Assembly (NCBI RefSeq): GCF_006716355.1
Contig: NZ_VFOW01000001.1
Span: 3,286,001-3,350,000, forward strand
Direction: 5' to 3'
From: Stackebrandtia endophytica
GTDB lineage: Bacteria > Actinomycetota > Actinomycetes > Mycobacteriales > Micromonosporaceae
Length of the DNA stretch: 64,000 nucleotides
In this document: positions 1 through 9,000 of the stretch, one piece after another
Layout of the letters: each line of letters begins with the position of its first letter
Position numbering within the stretch: the stretch's first letter is position 1
Program-made: the position numbers and the translations under genes
The notes under the pieces: model-generated
The model's database searches: none
Told to the model about the DNA's origin: nothing
What the model saw: the letters and a program-made list of their open reading frames with translations, nothing else

Positions 1-477
1 GGTGTTCAGAGTGCCTGCGGTGGAGTGCCGATCGACCAGATCTCCGATCAGTCGGTCGAGGCTCTGCGCATGGCCCTCACCCGCCATGGTCGCGACGACG
101 TAGCCTTCCGGGTCGATGAGAACCAGGGTGGGCCATGCCCTGGCGGTGTAGGCGTCCCAGGTGGTGAGGTCGTTGTCGGCCAACACCGGGTGATGAACGC
201 CGTAGCGTTCGACCGCTTGAGCCAGGGCGATCGGATCCCGCTCGTGCGCGAACTTCGGAGAGTGGACGCCGATGACGACCAACGCGTCACCGTACTTGGC
301 TTCCAGCGGGCGCAGTTCGTCGAGGACATGCAGGCAGTTGATGCAACAGAACGTCCAGAAGTCCAACAGGACGACCTTGCCGCGCAGGTCCGCCAATGAC
401 AGGTCGTCGTCGGCGTTCAGCCAGGCACCGACGAGTTCGGGTGCACGGACACGGGAATGTGCGGGCGTCGCGGTCAT
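1..477 (-). CDS. thioredoxin/NHL-repeat family protein, N-terminal part
   Basis: The first 159 residues of a protein that continues past the window's left edge. It starts at ATG 477. A thioredoxin-like fold begins near residue 30 and carries the motif DFWTFCCINCLHVLDEL, with the redox pair C-I-N-C. This exact CCINC pattern is typical of NHLRC2-type proteins, where a thioredoxin domain precedes an NHL beta-propeller. The later stretch AWPTLVLIDPEGYVVA is the usual thioredoxin cis-Pro region. The NHL repeats would lie outside the window, so that part is inference from the family. It lacks an obvious signal peptide, which suggests a cytoplasmic thiol-redox role. Confidence 0.8.
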   Translation of the reverse strand, partial: MTATPAHSRVRAPELVGAWLNADDDLSLADLRGKVVLLDFWTFCCINCLHVLDELRPLEAKYGDALVVIGVHSPKFAHERDPIALAQAVERYGVHHPVLADNDLTTWDAYTARAWPTLVLIDPEGYVVATMAGEGHAQSLDRLIGDLVDRHSTAGTLNT

Positions 478-1090
478 ATCCCCAGCCTGCCACTGCCGAG
501 ACCGCACCGCCAGGTGGTCTCGGCGTTCATCCCGACACGTCGGGGGCGGTGTGGTTGGCGCGAACCGCATCGGCCGCAGGCATGGCTTGGGAGGTGTGCA
601 GGGCAATCGGTCAACCAACGACGACCTCGCCAAGATGGTCGGCACCCACCGTCACCGAGACCGGAGTCGCATCCGGTCGCGTCGGATTGCGTGGTGGGTG
701 ACCACGGATCGGTGGGGCTGTTCGCGGCCGACATCGGTAGACCCCTGCGGTGGAGCCTCTCAGCAGCCTGATCAGTGACTTTCTCGGAAAGGCGTACGCC
801 AACGGTGACTGGGGTCGGGCGCCCGGCGTCCTCGAGTCGGCTTTCGCTACTTCGGCGGCCGCGCAGACTCCGGGTTTCCGGCGAGACGACCGCGCCGGAC
901 GGCGCAGACGGCCCTCAGCGCGATATCTCGGGCGAGTTCCAAAGTGGGAGGGGCTGGGGGAGTAAAACTCCGCACGAGGGCACACGACGGCCGGAGCCTC
1001 GGCGCACTGGGATGGGCGTGGGAGCAGCCGGATGGCGTTCCCACATCGGAAACAGCACGACGTCGTCGCGTGTCGTCTCGGGTGCTCATG
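478..1090. other. intergenic region, no gene seen
   Basis: About 610 bases between the start of the thioredoxin/NHL gene and the terminator of the proline-rich protein gene. Open frames exist on both strands, but none has a convincing ribosome binding site, recognisable domain or consistent codon use. It must contain the promoter of the leftmost gene, which I could not place. Confidence 0.5.
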
Positions 1091-1131
1091 CAAAACGGTG
1101 GGGCGCCGATCGAATCGATCGGCGCCCCACC
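1091..1131 (-). terminator. Rho-independent-type terminator
   Basis: A 17-base perfect inverted repeat (arm begins GGTGGGGCGCC) lies about 20 bases past the stop of the proline-rich protein gene. On the minus strand it is followed by GTTTTG. Confidence 0.75.
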
Positions 1132-1151
1132 GGTGAACTGCTCGAATGTGG

Positions 1152-2633
1152 TTACTCGGTTTCTTCGTCAGCCGGTTCATCCCCGGCGGGGGCGTCGGTC
1201 TGGCCATACGGCTTGAGGCAGTAGATCGTGGATCCACCGTCCAGCTCGACGATCGGCTGGGTCGGGTCGTCGCACTCGGCCCGGTCGCTGACTTCCTGGG
1301 TGATCTCGTAGATGCCGGACTGGCCTTCTTCGACGTCGTCGCAGGCGATGGCCTTGGCCTCGTTGCCTTCCTGCTTGACACAACCGCCCACGGCGAAGTC
1401 GGCGCCCTGCAGGCTGATCACGGCGAAGATGATGCCGCCCACGAGGATCAACGCACCGACGATGACACCGACCAGCAGCAGGATGTTCGGCTTCTTGCCT
1501 TCCGAACCCGCACCGGGCGGCATCCCCGGGATGTCACCGGGTCCACCAGGCCCACCGGGAGAGCCGGGGGCGCCGGGGGCACCGAAACCGGGCTGGTTCG
1601 GGTCGCCGGGCGCGCCATAGGCGGGTTGACCGGGCTGTCCCGGTCCGGAGACCGGCTGTCCCGGCATGCCGGGCTGCCCCGGTCCCGAAGTCGGCGGACC
1701 GAACTCCGGCTGACCGGGTTGTCCGGGTTGTCCGGGTTGTCCAGGCTGGCCGGGCTGGGGCGGCTGTCCGAACTGGCCCGGTTGGTGTCCGTCACCGGCC
1801 GGCGCACCCCAGGTACCAGGTGCCTGCGGGGCCTCACCAGGGGCACCGGGCGCCGCGGGCGGCGGTGCCCCCCACTGCGGCTGCGGCGGCATTCCCGGCT
1901 GTGCGGGCTGTCCAGGCTGTGCTCCCGGCTGGCCAGGCTGTCCCGGCGCGCCGAGTCCCGCCGGTGGTGTGCCGGGCGGTTGGCCTTGTGCTGCTGCCGG
2001 GTCGGGCGCTCCCCACAGTGGCATACCCGGCTGAAGTTCGCCGGGTTCGTTGCCGGGCTGCGCCGCCGGTGCACCGGGAGCCGCCGCAGGCGGCGGTTGT
2101 GGCGCGCCATACGGAGGCGGCTGCGGAGCTCCGCCGGGCGGAGGAGGCTGCGCGCCGGGCGGAGGCGCCGGCGGGCCGCTGGTCGGGTGTGCCGGAGGCG
2201 GCGGGGGAACGGGCGCGCTGCCGGTTTCGATTCGCTGTGTTGCTTCGCTGCCCAGTGCAGGTGGGACGGAAGCGGGTGCGCCGGAGGTGGGTGCACCGGA
2301 TGTCGGCATTCCGGGCGGGGCCGAGGTGGGCGCTCCGGGTGGGTTGGTGGCAGGCGGCGTCGTGACCGGGGGTGGCGGCGGCTGGTAACCGCCCGCGGCC
2401 GAGGGTGGATTGGCCGGCGGGCCGGCCGGCGGTTGTTGACCGCCTGGCTTCAAGACCGCGGTGCTGGGGTCGTGCGGCGGTCCGCTGACCGGGGGCTGCG
2501 GCGGTCCACTGACCGGCTGCTGACCGGGGCGGATGACCGCGGTGTTGTCTTCGTCATGTTCTGGATTGTGGCCCGGTGGCTGGGCGTTCGGGTCACCCGG
2601 CGACGCCGACGGGTTGTTCTGTTCGGACGTCAT
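1152..2633 (-). CDS. proline-rich single-pass membrane protein, LppU/SCO3897-like C-terminus
   Basis: 493 residues from ATG 2633, chosen because AGGAGG sits 5 bases upstream. Residues about 30-370 are an extremely Pro/Gly/Gln-rich cytoplasmic region with many PGQPGQP and PPPxxG repeats. One transmembrane helix follows (about 382-408). The 84-residue extracytoplasmic tail has four cysteines and a VGGC...CDD...C...YCL spacing that resembles the small LppU/SCO3897 domain common in actinomycete envelope proteins. The similarity is from memory and not strong. The gene is monocistronic, with its own terminator. No enzymatic motif is seen. An envelope-associated role is inference. Confidence 0.65.
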   Translation of the reverse strand: MTSEQNNPSASPGDPNAQPPGHNPEHDEDNTAVIRPGQQPVSGPPQPPVSGPPHDPSTAVLKPGGQQPPAGPPANPPSAAGGYQPPPPPVTTPPATNPPGAPTSAPPGMPTSGAPTSGAPASVPPALGSEATQRIETGSAPVPPPPPAHPTSGPPAPPPGAQPPPPGGAPQPPPYGAPQPPPAAAPGAPAAQPGNEPGELQPGMPLWGAPDPAAAQGQPPGTPPAGLGAPGQPGQPGAQPGQPAQPGMPPQPQWGAPPPAAPGAPGEAPQAPGTWGAPAGDGHQPGQFGQPPQPGQPGQPGQPGQPGQPEFGPPTSGPGQPGMPGQPVSGPGQPGQPAYGAPGDPNQPGFGAPGAPGSPGGPGGPGDIPGMPPGAGSEGKKPNILLLVGVIVGALILVGGIIFAVISLQGADFAVGGCVKQEGNEAKAIACDDVEEGQSGIYEITQEVSDRAECDDPTQPIVELDGGSTIYCLKPYGQTDAPAGDEPADEETE

Positions 2634-2896
2634 TGCGCCTCCTGCAAAGCCGACGTGCACCTGCCGCACGTGGAGTCTCAAACCTGATAGTCGGGTACAC
2701 GCTACCGGGTTGGGCCAAACGGGTGTGAACGCCGGTCAACTCCACCCGTCCATTCGGGTCGCGTGATAGGCCTCCCACCCGGCCAACTCGGACGCGCGAG
2801 GAAGCGAAGGCGCCGTGCCGTTTGACGCCTTCGGCGTCGAGTTCGCATGCGGACGGTCAAACCGGACCCGCGGCGTCGTATCGCCCGGCGGGCAAC

Positions 2897-2940
2897 GAAA
2901 AAGCCGGTAACCAGCGCCTCGTCAGGCTGGTTACCGGCTT
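2897..2940 (-). terminator. Rho-independent terminator
   Basis: 15-base perfect stem (AAGCCGGTAACCAGC and its complement) with an 10-base loop, followed on the minus strand by a T-run. It lies downstream of the 47-residue protein gene. Confidence 0.85.
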
Positions 2941-3056
2941 GGGGTGACGTACCGGGTTCGGCTGGGGTGGCCGAATGCCCCGGCACATCGGGGGAGGGAG
3001 GAAGTTGGTCGGGTGGGCGGTCGGCGTCTCGTGTGAGGCGACCGCCGGCGTTTTCG

Positions 3057-3200
3057 TTAGAGAACGCGGTTGGAGTAGAGGAGCATCTCGCGGCGGGCGG
3101 CCTCGTGGGCTGATTCGAAGCTGCGGCGCTGGACGATGCGGTGCGCGGCCTGCTCGGCGCGGCGCTGGCGGAAGTTCTTGAACTTGGTGATGGTGCTCAT
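3057..3200 (-). CDS. small basic conserved-type protein, 47 aa
   Basis: Begins MSTITKFKNFRQRRAEQAAH and ends YSNRVL. ATG 3200 was chosen because AGGGGAG lies about 8 bases upstream. An in-frame ATG 13 codons earlier lacks one. The protein is rich in Arg/Ala and predicted almost wholly helical, with no membrane segment. It has its own strong terminator, which supports a real transcribed unit. I do not recognise the family. Short basic helical proteins of this kind are widespread in actinomycetes and of unknown function. Confidence 0.6.
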   Translation of the reverse strand: MSTITKFKNFRQRRAEQAAHRIVQRRSFESAHEAARREMLLYSNRVL

Positions 3201-3399
3201 GGTGTCGTCTCCCCTAAGGTTCTGATCTCTTGTTCCCATCTATTACACCGCAATCAGCACCGATTTGCCATCGATTTTAAGGTGAATGCGCTCACGTGAC
3301 GTCGATTACTTGGTAACCCGGGAGCCTGGGGAGGTTCAATCGGGCGTGGCCCAAATGTCATGTGCGCCTTGGATTGCCTACCTTCGAATCGAAAGTGAA

Positions 3400-3434
3400 G
3401 CGGCCCGTCACCCCGGATCGGGGTGACGGGCCGC
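3400..3434 (-). terminator. terminator of the 2-oxoacid dehydrogenase operon
   Basis: 15-base perfect stem GCGGCCCGTCACCCC with a 5-base loop, 20 bases after the E2 stop codon. Confidence 0.75.
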
Positions 3435-3452
3435 CTGTCGATCGTCGTCAGA

Positions 3453-4826
3453 TCACGTCCACGCCAGCAGCGCGGTTCCCGGTTCGGCGAGGAACCGGCC
3501 GACATCGGCGAGGAACTTCGACCCGAGCTCACCATCGATGATTCGATGGTCGAAGGACAGACTCAACGTCGTGACCTTCCTCGGCACGACCTGTCCCTCG
3601 TGAACCCACGGCATGTCCTTCACCGCGCCGAACGCCAGGATCGCCGACTCACCCGGCGGCAGGATCGGGGTGCCGGTGTCGACACCGAACACACCCACGT
3701 TGGTGATCGTCATGGTTCCGCCGGTCATGTCCGCGGGGGAGGTCTTGCCGTCGCGTGCGGTGACGGTCAGATCCGTCAACGCACGCGCCAGGTCGACCAG
3801 GCTCAGTGACTCGGCGTTCTTGATGTTGGGCACCAGGAGACCGCGAGGTGTCGCGGCGGCGATGCCCAGGTTCACGTAGTGCTTGACCACGATCTCGCCG
3901 GCGGCCTCATCCCACGTCGAGTTGATCATGGGATGCCGTTTGGCGGCCAACACCAGGGCCTTGGCAACCAACAGCAACGGCGAGACCTTGACACCGTCGA
4001 ACTCCGGCAGTGTCTTCAGCCGCTTCACGGTGTCCATCATCTCGGTGACGTCCAAGGTGAGGAACTCGGTGACATGCGGAGCGGTGAAGGCACTCGCCAC
4101 CATGTTGTCGGCGGTGAGCTTGCGAACGCCCTTGATCGGGATGCGTTCCTCTCCACCGACCGGCACGGTGACCGTGGCGGCCGCAGCCGGTGCCGACGCC
4201 GCACCGGTGACGTCGTCACGGGTGATCGATCCTTGCGGACCGGTTCCGGTCAGCGTCGACAGGTCGACGCCAAGGTCCTTGGCCAGCTTGCGAACCGGGG
4301 GCTTGGCCAAGACCTGACCGTTGGACACCGGCGCGGCCGGAGCCGCCACGGGTGCCGCGGGTTTCGGCGGAGCCACCGGCACGACCGGAGCCGCAGGAGC
4401 GACCGGTGCCGCCGGTGCCACCACAGCGGCTGCGGCCGCCGCAGGCGCCGCACCCTTGCGGGGGCGACGCTTCGCGGTGACGGCCTTGGGCCCGTACCCG
4501 ACCAACACCGCGGTCCGACCGTCGGCGGTCGTCTCACCGATGAGCGATCCGGAGGACTCCTCCGGCGCCGCTTCGCCACCGGGATCGGTGTCGATCGTGA
4601 TGAGCGGTTGCCCGACGTCGACCGAGGTGCCCTCGTCGTGGTGAAGCGTCTTGACTTCACCGGCGTACGGCGAGGGGATCTCGGTGAGCGCCTTGGCGGT
4701 CTCGACCTCGACGATCGGCTGGTTCAGCGTGACGGTGTCGCCCGGCTGGACCAACCACTTGATGATTTCGGCGTCGACGAGGCCCTCGGCCAGGTCGGGA
4801 AGGTTGAACTGTTCCAGTTTCGGCAT
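3453..4826 (-). CDS. bkdC: 2-oxoacid dehydrogenase E2, dihydrolipoamide acyltransferase
   Basis: 457 residues. Domains in order: lipoyl domain (1-80, lipoylated lysine K45 in VETAKALTEI), Ala/Pro linker (about 125-175), peripheral subunit-binding domain (about 180-215, VRKLAKDLGVDLSTLTGTG), catalytic acyltransferase domain (about 235-457) with the active-site motif DHRIIDG at 426-432. It transfers the acyl group from E1-bound ThDP through lipoyl-lysine to CoA. It is the last gene of a three-gene operon, starting 9 bases after the E1 beta stop with AGGGGGAG as ribosome binding site. By domain layout and gene order it resembles mycobacterial branched-chain keto-acid dehydrogenase E2, but pyruvate specificity cannot be excluded. 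No E3 gene is present here. Confidence 0.92.
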   Translation of the reverse strand: MPKLEQFNLPDLAEGLVDAEIIKWLVQPGDTVTLNQPIVEVETAKALTEIPSPYAGEVKTLHHDEGTSVDVGQPLITIDTDPGGEAAPEESSGSLIGETTADGRTAVLVGYGPKAVTAKRRPRKGAAPAAAAAAVVAPAAPVAPAAPVVPVAPPKPAAPVAAPAAPVSNGQVLAKPPVRKLAKDLGVDLSTLTGTGPQGSITRDDVTGAASAPAAAATVTVPVGGEERIPIKGVRKLTADNMVASAFTAPHVTEFLTLDVTEMMDTVKRLKTLPEFDGVKVSPLLLVAKALVLAAKRHPMINSTWDEAAGEIVVKHYVNLGIAAATPRGLLVPNIKNAESLSLVDLARALTDLTVTARDGKTSPADMTGGTMTITNVGVFGVDTGTPILPPGESAILAFGAVKDMPWVHEGQVVPRKVTTLSLSFDHRIIDGELGSKFLADVGRFLAEPGTALLAWT

Positions 4827-4835
4827 CGGCTCCCC

Positions 4836-5822
4836 CTAGTAACCGAACGTCCGGTCGACCGCGTCGAGCACTCGGTCGAGGTCGGGAAGGTAGTCCTCCT
4901 CCAGCCGGGCGGCCGGGTAAGGAGTGTCGTAGCCGGTGACACGAAGTACCGGCGACTCGAGGGAGTAGAAGCAGTCCTGGGTGACCCGGGCGGCGATCTC
5001 GGCGCCGATACCGACGTTGGACGGCGCCTCGTGGACGACGACCATACGGCCGGTCTTCTTGACCGATTCGTACACCGGGCCCATGTCCAGTGGGGACAGG
5101 GTGCGCAGGTTGATGACCTCCAGGGACCGGCCGTCTTCGGCGGCCGCGGTGGCCGCGTCGTGAGCCACCTTGGTCATGGAGCCCCACGCCACCACGGTGG
5201 CGTCGGTACCTTCACGTTCCACTTTGGAGGCCAGTAGTGGGTGGGCCGTGTCCAGCGAGCCGGAGGTGTCGACCTCTCCCTTCTCCTGGTAGCGCCGCAG
5301 CGGCTCGAAGAAGATCACCGGGTCTTGAGAGGCGATCGCCTGTTGGATCATCCAGTAGGCGTCGTTGGAGTCCGAGCACGACACCACCTTGAGACCGGCG
5401 GTGTGCGCGAAGTACGCCTCCGGTGATTCCGAGTGGTGCTCGACCGCGCCGATGCCGCCGCCGCAGGGGATGCGGACAACGATCGGCAACGGAACGGTGC
5501 CCTGCGACCGGTAGTGCATTTTGGCCAGCTGGCACACGATCTGGTCGAAGGCGGGGTAGACGAATCCGTTGAACTGGATTTCGCAGACCGGTCGCCAACC
5601 GCGGATCGCCAATCCGATGGCGGTGCCCAGAATTCCGGACTCTGCCAGCGGGGTGTCGATGACTCGGTCTTCACCGAAGTCCTTCTGCAGTCCGTCGGTG
5701 ACGCGGAAGACGCCACCGAGCTTGCCGACGTCCTCGCCCATCAGGAGGACCTTGGGGTCGTCCTCCATGGCGCGTCGCAGGCCGGCTCCGACGGCTTGAC
5801 CAATACGTAGCGTGTCGGTCAT
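4836..5822 (-). CDS. bkdB: 2-oxoacid dehydrogenase E1 component, beta subunit
   Basis: 328 residues, full family length. It carries the transketolase-like pyrimidine-binding domain with GEDVGKLGGVFRVTDG (about 29-44) and DTPLAESGI, and the C-terminal domain ending VDRTFGY. With E1 alpha it forms the alpha2beta2 ThDP-dependent decarboxylase that feeds E2. The start codon overlaps the E1 alpha stop (TGATG), so translation is coupled. Gene order alpha-beta-E2 matches the branched-chain 2-oxoacid dehydrogenase operon of actinobacteria. Confidence 0.92.
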   Translation of the reverse strand: MTDTLRIGQAVGAGLRRAMEDDPKVLLMGEDVGKLGGVFRVTDGLQKDFGEDRVIDTPLAESGILGTAIGLAIRGWRPVCEIQFNGFVYPAFDQIVCQLAKMHYRSQGTVPLPIVVRIPCGGGIGAVEHHSESPEAYFAHTAGLKVVSCSDSNDAYWMIQQAIASQDPVIFFEPLRRYQEKGEVDTSGSLDTAHPLLASKVEREGTDATVVAWGSMTKVAHDAATAAAEDGRSLEVINLRTLSPLDMGPVYESVKKTGRMVVVHEAPSNVGIGAEIAARVTQDCFYSLESPVLRVTGYDTPYPAARLEEDYLPDLDRVLDAVDRTFGY

Positions 5823-6982
5823 CAGTGCCCACTCCCTTCGAAGGACGCGTGGTACTCGGTGAATTCGGCGCGCTCGGCCTCGACCAGCGGCGAGGCTTCG
5901 GAGAACACGTTCTCGAAGATCGCGCCGGGGACCGGGTCGGGCAGGGCGATGACTCGTTCGCGCAGATCCAGCGCGTGCTGGTCGGCTTCATCGTCGATGG
6001 ACTGGAAGTAGTCCGCGTCGCCGATGGTGGAACGCTCCAGGAAGGTGCGCATCCTCGCGATCGGGTCTTTGGAACGCCATGCTTCGACTTCACCGGATTC
6101 GCGGTACCGGGTCGGGTCGTCGGTGGTGGTGTGGGCACCCATCCGGTAGGTGTAGGCCTCGATGAACATGGGGCCGTTGCCGTGGCGGGCGTTGTCCAAT
6201 GCGTGCTTGGTGACCGCGTAGCTGGCCAGAACGTCGTTGCCGTCGACGCGAACGCCGGGGAAGCCGAAGCCGCTGGCCCGCTTGTACAGCGGGGTGCGGG
6301 ACTGTCGGATGACCGGTTCGGAGATCGCGTACTGGTTGTTCTGGCAGAAGAACACGACCGGCGCGTTGTAGACGTTGGCCCAGACGAAGGACTCGTTGAC
6401 GTCACCCTGGCTGGAGGCGCCGTCGCCGAAGTAGGCGATCACGGCTTCGCCGTCGTCTCCTCCGACCTTGCCGTCTTTGGTGACGCCCATGGCGTAACCG
6501 GTGGCGTGCAGGGCCTGCGCGCCGATGACGATGGTGTACATCTGGAACTTGTACTTCCGGGAGTCCCAACCACCCAGGTCGACGCCCCGGAACAGCCCGA
6601 ACGGCATGATCGGGTCGATGTCGCGGGTCCACAGCACACCGTGCTCGCGGTAGGTCGGGAAAACCATGTCCTGCTTGGCCAGCGCGCGACCGGAGCCGAT
6701 CTGTGCCGCCTCCTGGCCTTGCAGACTCGCCCAGATGCCCAGTTGGCCCTGTCGTTGCAGCGCGGTGCCCTCGGTGTCCAACCGGCGCACGATGACCATG
6801 TCTCGGTACAGGTCACGGTACTGCTGGTCGGTCAATGAGACGTCGTACTCGGGGTGCGAGACCCGTTCACCGTCGGCGGTGAGCAGTTGCACCATCTCGC
6901 TGTCGCCAGTCGGTGCGGCCTTCTTTCGCCGCGTGCTGGCCTTTTTCTTGGGCCCTGCGCGGTTCTGATCGCCGTTGACCAT
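5822..6982 (-). CDS. bkdA: 2-oxoacid dehydrogenase E1 component, alpha subunit
   Basis: 386 residues. The ThDP/Mg motif is clear: FGDGASSQGDVNES followed by NAPVVFFCQNNQYAIS (about 185-220), and the phosphorylation-loop region YRMGAHTTTDDPTRYR is present. The N-terminus (1-25) is a Lys/Arg-rich tail without homology. ATG 6982 has GGGAGG 7 bases upstream. It is the first gene of the operon. Substrate is most likely branched-chain 2-oxoacids by gene order, with pyruvate the alternative. An inverted repeat 70 bases upstream may be its operator. Confidence 0.92.
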   Translation of the reverse strand: MVNGDQNRAGPKKKASTRRKKAAPTGDSEMVQLLTADGERVSHPEYDVSLTDQQYRDLYRDMVIVRRLDTEGTALQRQGQLGIWASLQGQEAAQIGSGRALAKQDMVFPTYREHGVLWTRDIDPIMPFGLFRGVDLGGWDSRKYKFQMYTIVIGAQALHATGYAMGVTKDGKVGGDDGEAVIAYFGDGASSQGDVNESFVWANVYNAPVVFFCQNNQYAISEPVIRQSRTPLYKRASGFGFPGVRVDGNDVLASYAVTKHALDNARHGNGPMFIEAYTYRMGAHTTTDDPTRYRESGEVEAWRSKDPIARMRTFLERSTIGDADYFQSIDDEADQHALDLRERVIALPDPVPGAIFENVFSEASPLVEAERAEFTEYHASFEGSGH

Positions 6983-7300
6983 CTACGTCCTCCCTGTTCA
7001 GGTGTGCGGAAGCCCGGGGTGGCCGGTCTTGCGCGATGGCCGAAAAAATTGGGGTGACCCCAGCATTGCAGAAGCCTCCGGTAACCACACGCGGTGATCA
7101 TCGAATTTACTCAAGGTAGTCGAAAATCTACGGCTGGTAAGATCAGCCGCGGTCGTGTTTCACCAGACGAGGTTGTTTGGCAACCTTGGGTGATCGGTTG
7201 TCGTGATCTACCCGGTATCACGACGCGATCGGTGGCGAACCGGATGGCGCCCGGTCCCACGTCGACCCCCATGCCTGGATGGTTCGAAGGCGGAAATGAC
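6983..7300. other. divergent intergenic region
   Basis: 318 bases between the E1 alpha start (minus) and the next gene (plus). It holds the operon promoter area and a palindrome at 7050-7062. No gene is seen: the open frame running through it into the next gene lacks a start signal. Confidence 0.5.
7050..7062. promoter_or_regulatory. possible operator of the bkd operon
   Basis: Perfect palindrome TGGGGTGACCCCA about 70 bases before the E1 alpha start, beside an A-rich run. Position fits an operator. No regulator gene lies next to it. Confidence 0.3.
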
Positions 7301-7951
7301 ATGAATGTGGTCGCCGACGATGGCTTGACCGTTGGTGCCGGTTGGTTGCACCGCCAGACCGTTGTCGTCGTAGTACTGGCGTTGACGACCTCGATGTCGG
7401 TGGGATTCGCCGTGGCCGAGGGTATCTCGGAGTTGGCGGAGGCGGGGGCTCAGCCGATCGTCCCGATGGCGCCGGGGTATGGACCGCAGCCCCCGGTGAT
7501 TCTGCCCGAACAGTCTGATCCGCCCGCCGAACCGGCGGACGATCCGGCCGAGCCGCCGGAGGAACCCTGCCCGGCCGACGACCCGACCGGCGCGGACGGG
7601 TCGGGCGGCGTGACGATCGATCTGGAGTCGGGGGACGAGATCGATCCGCCGCAGGTCGAGGTTCCCGACGATGACATTCCGATTGAGGACCCCGGGCCGG
7701 TTCTGCCACCGGATTTCTGGGAGTCGCTGCCGGTCGACGTCTGCGATGACCCGCAGCTGCGGCCACTGTGCGATCTGGTCGATGGGGGTTCGGAGTGGAT
7801 GGACGAGTTCATCCCCGAAGACGGTTCGGGGTGGGGAGCCACCGACCCGGGTGATTGGTCGCCGGTCGGGGAGGACTCGTGGAGCGGTGGGGAGGCGGCG
7901 GAGCGATGGCTACCGGTCGGTTCACCCGTTCGGCTGCCTCGCCCGTGGTAG
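7301..7951 (+). CDS. membrane-anchored acidic proline-rich protein
   Basis: 216 residues from ATG 7301 (GAAGGCGG about 8 bases upstream). One hydrophobic segment (about 20-42) serves as signal anchor. The rest is extracytoplasmic, very rich in Asp/Glu/Pro (for example DPPAEPADDPAEPPEEP), with four cysteines. No catalytic motif or known domain is visible. A longer frame reaching 7094 has no start signal. It is followed 47 bases later by another unassigned gene on the same strand. A surface or wall-spanning role is inference. Confidence 0.5.
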   Translation: MNVVADDGLTVGAGWLHRQTVVVVVLALTTSMSVGFAVAEGISELAEAGAQPIVPMAPGYGPQPPVILPEQSDPPAEPADDPAEPPEEPCPADDPTGADGSGGVTIDLESGDEIDPPQVEVPDDDIPIEDPGPVLPPDFWESLPVDVCDDPQLRPLCDLVDGGSEWMDEFIPEDGSGWGATDPGDWSPVGEDSWSGGEAAERWLPVGSPVRLPRPW

Positions 7952-7998
7952 AAAGCCACAGGGGGCTTCAGGAGAGGTTCTGAGGAGGGGACACTCCG

Positions 7999-8649
7999 AT
8001 GGGTGACAATGGGAATTCTCTCGGTGAGCCGTTACCTGCATCTACAGATTTCGTTGAACTTCACAAGAACATCGCCTTTCACGGCACAGAAGATGGGGTC
8101 GACAAAATCATGGACCGCTTTTCTAGAACACTGCTCTCCGCCGCCGCGGAGTCGGGACTGGCAACCATTACCTTGAGTCGCCATGTTCCGAGTTTTCGGC
8201 GCAGTATCCACTGTGATGATGAAGTCGTGATGCTGGCGCATTGTCTGCGTCCTGATGGTCAGCTTTCCGGTGACCATCTTTTGCTACTCACCAGGCGGAG
8301 GCTGGTGGTGACGAAGCAGTCGAGGGTCCTCAATAGGGTTCGGGTGGAAGTCGATTCCGAACTGTCCGGACTGGGTGACGTCCGGTGGTCGGCCGACCCG
8401 GGTACGCCCGGGGTGGAGCTGGCGTTCAACACCGGTGACGTCCGGCAACGGTTCTGGATCGATGCTCAGCACGGCAAGCAGGTGTGGCGTTTGGATGCCC
8501 TGTTGGCCAAATTGTTCCGTCGGCCGTCGGTGAGTCTGGCGACGTTAACATCGCCGACGCGAGGTTGCTTCTTATGGGGAGGTGTCCGGCTCTACCTGAC
8601 ACATTCCCATCGATCGGTAATAGGTCATCCATCATGGATGGCAGGATGA
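7999..8649 (+). CDS. uncharacterised soluble protein with PH-like middle region
   Basis: 216 residues with a strong GAGGAGGGG site upstream of ATG 7999. The region 70-160 (DEVVMLAHCLRPDG, HLLLLTRRRLVVTKQS, RQRFWIDAQHGKQVWRLDALLAKLF) has the alternating strands and closing helix of bacterial PH-like domains, an impression only. The last 40 residues after RRPSV change character and codon use, so a frameshift near 8530 or a divergent tail is possible. No membrane segment. Confidence 0.5.
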   Translation: MGDNGNSLGEPLPASTDFVELHKNIAFHGTEDGVDKIMDRFSRTLLSAAAESGLATITLSRHVPSFRRSIHCDDEVVMLAHCLRPDGQLSGDHLLLLTRRRLVVTKQSRVLNRVRVEVDSELSGLGDVRWSADPGTPGVELAFNTGDVRQRFWIDAQHGKQVWRLDALLAKLFRRPSVSLATLTSPTRGCFLWGGVRLYLTHSHRSVIGHPSWMAG

Positions 8650-9000
8650 TTCCGTTTGAATGCAGGCGTATTCGATGACACCGTTTCTGAGGTGTCGACG
8701 CCGCTCTTGATAACTGGTTCCCCCGGTGGGGCGGTCGAGTGTTGCCAATGTTCCCCGGCAATCGGCACGACCGCATAAGGAACCATCCCGACGAGGGCGC
8801 ACCCGGTAAACCGAGTGCGCCCTCGTCGGGTATTCGGTGGTTCGCCGTCGTTTCCGTTGGTGCGGATTCGTCGGCGCCTGCCGAGGGTCGAGTCGTCGAA
8901 GTGTCGCCGAGTCATTCATGAGAGACCTTCACATTACTGCCGCGTAACGGTAGTCTGCCCTGAAGTCATTCATGTCGATGTCTCGAAATAGGGAGACCAC
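8650..9000. other. intergenic region with bidirectional hairpin and promoter area
   Basis: About 350 bases. It contains the 8787-8830 hairpin. The stretch 8930-8990 is AT-richer and probably carries the promoter of the SGNH hydrolase gene, with TAGTCT near 8951 a possible -10. No gene seen. Confidence 0.45.
8787..8830. terminator. hairpin terminator candidate
   Basis: 16-base perfect stem CCCGACGAGGGCGCAC with a 12-base loop, 140 bases after the preceding gene. No clear T-run on either side. Confidence 0.6.

Noticed and set aside
3879-5237. Plus-strand open frame of about 450 codons opposite the E2 and E1 beta genes
   Set aside because: It mirrors strongly coding genes on the other strand. 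The sequence is His/Arg/Gly-rich without domains, a normal shadow in high-GC DNA.
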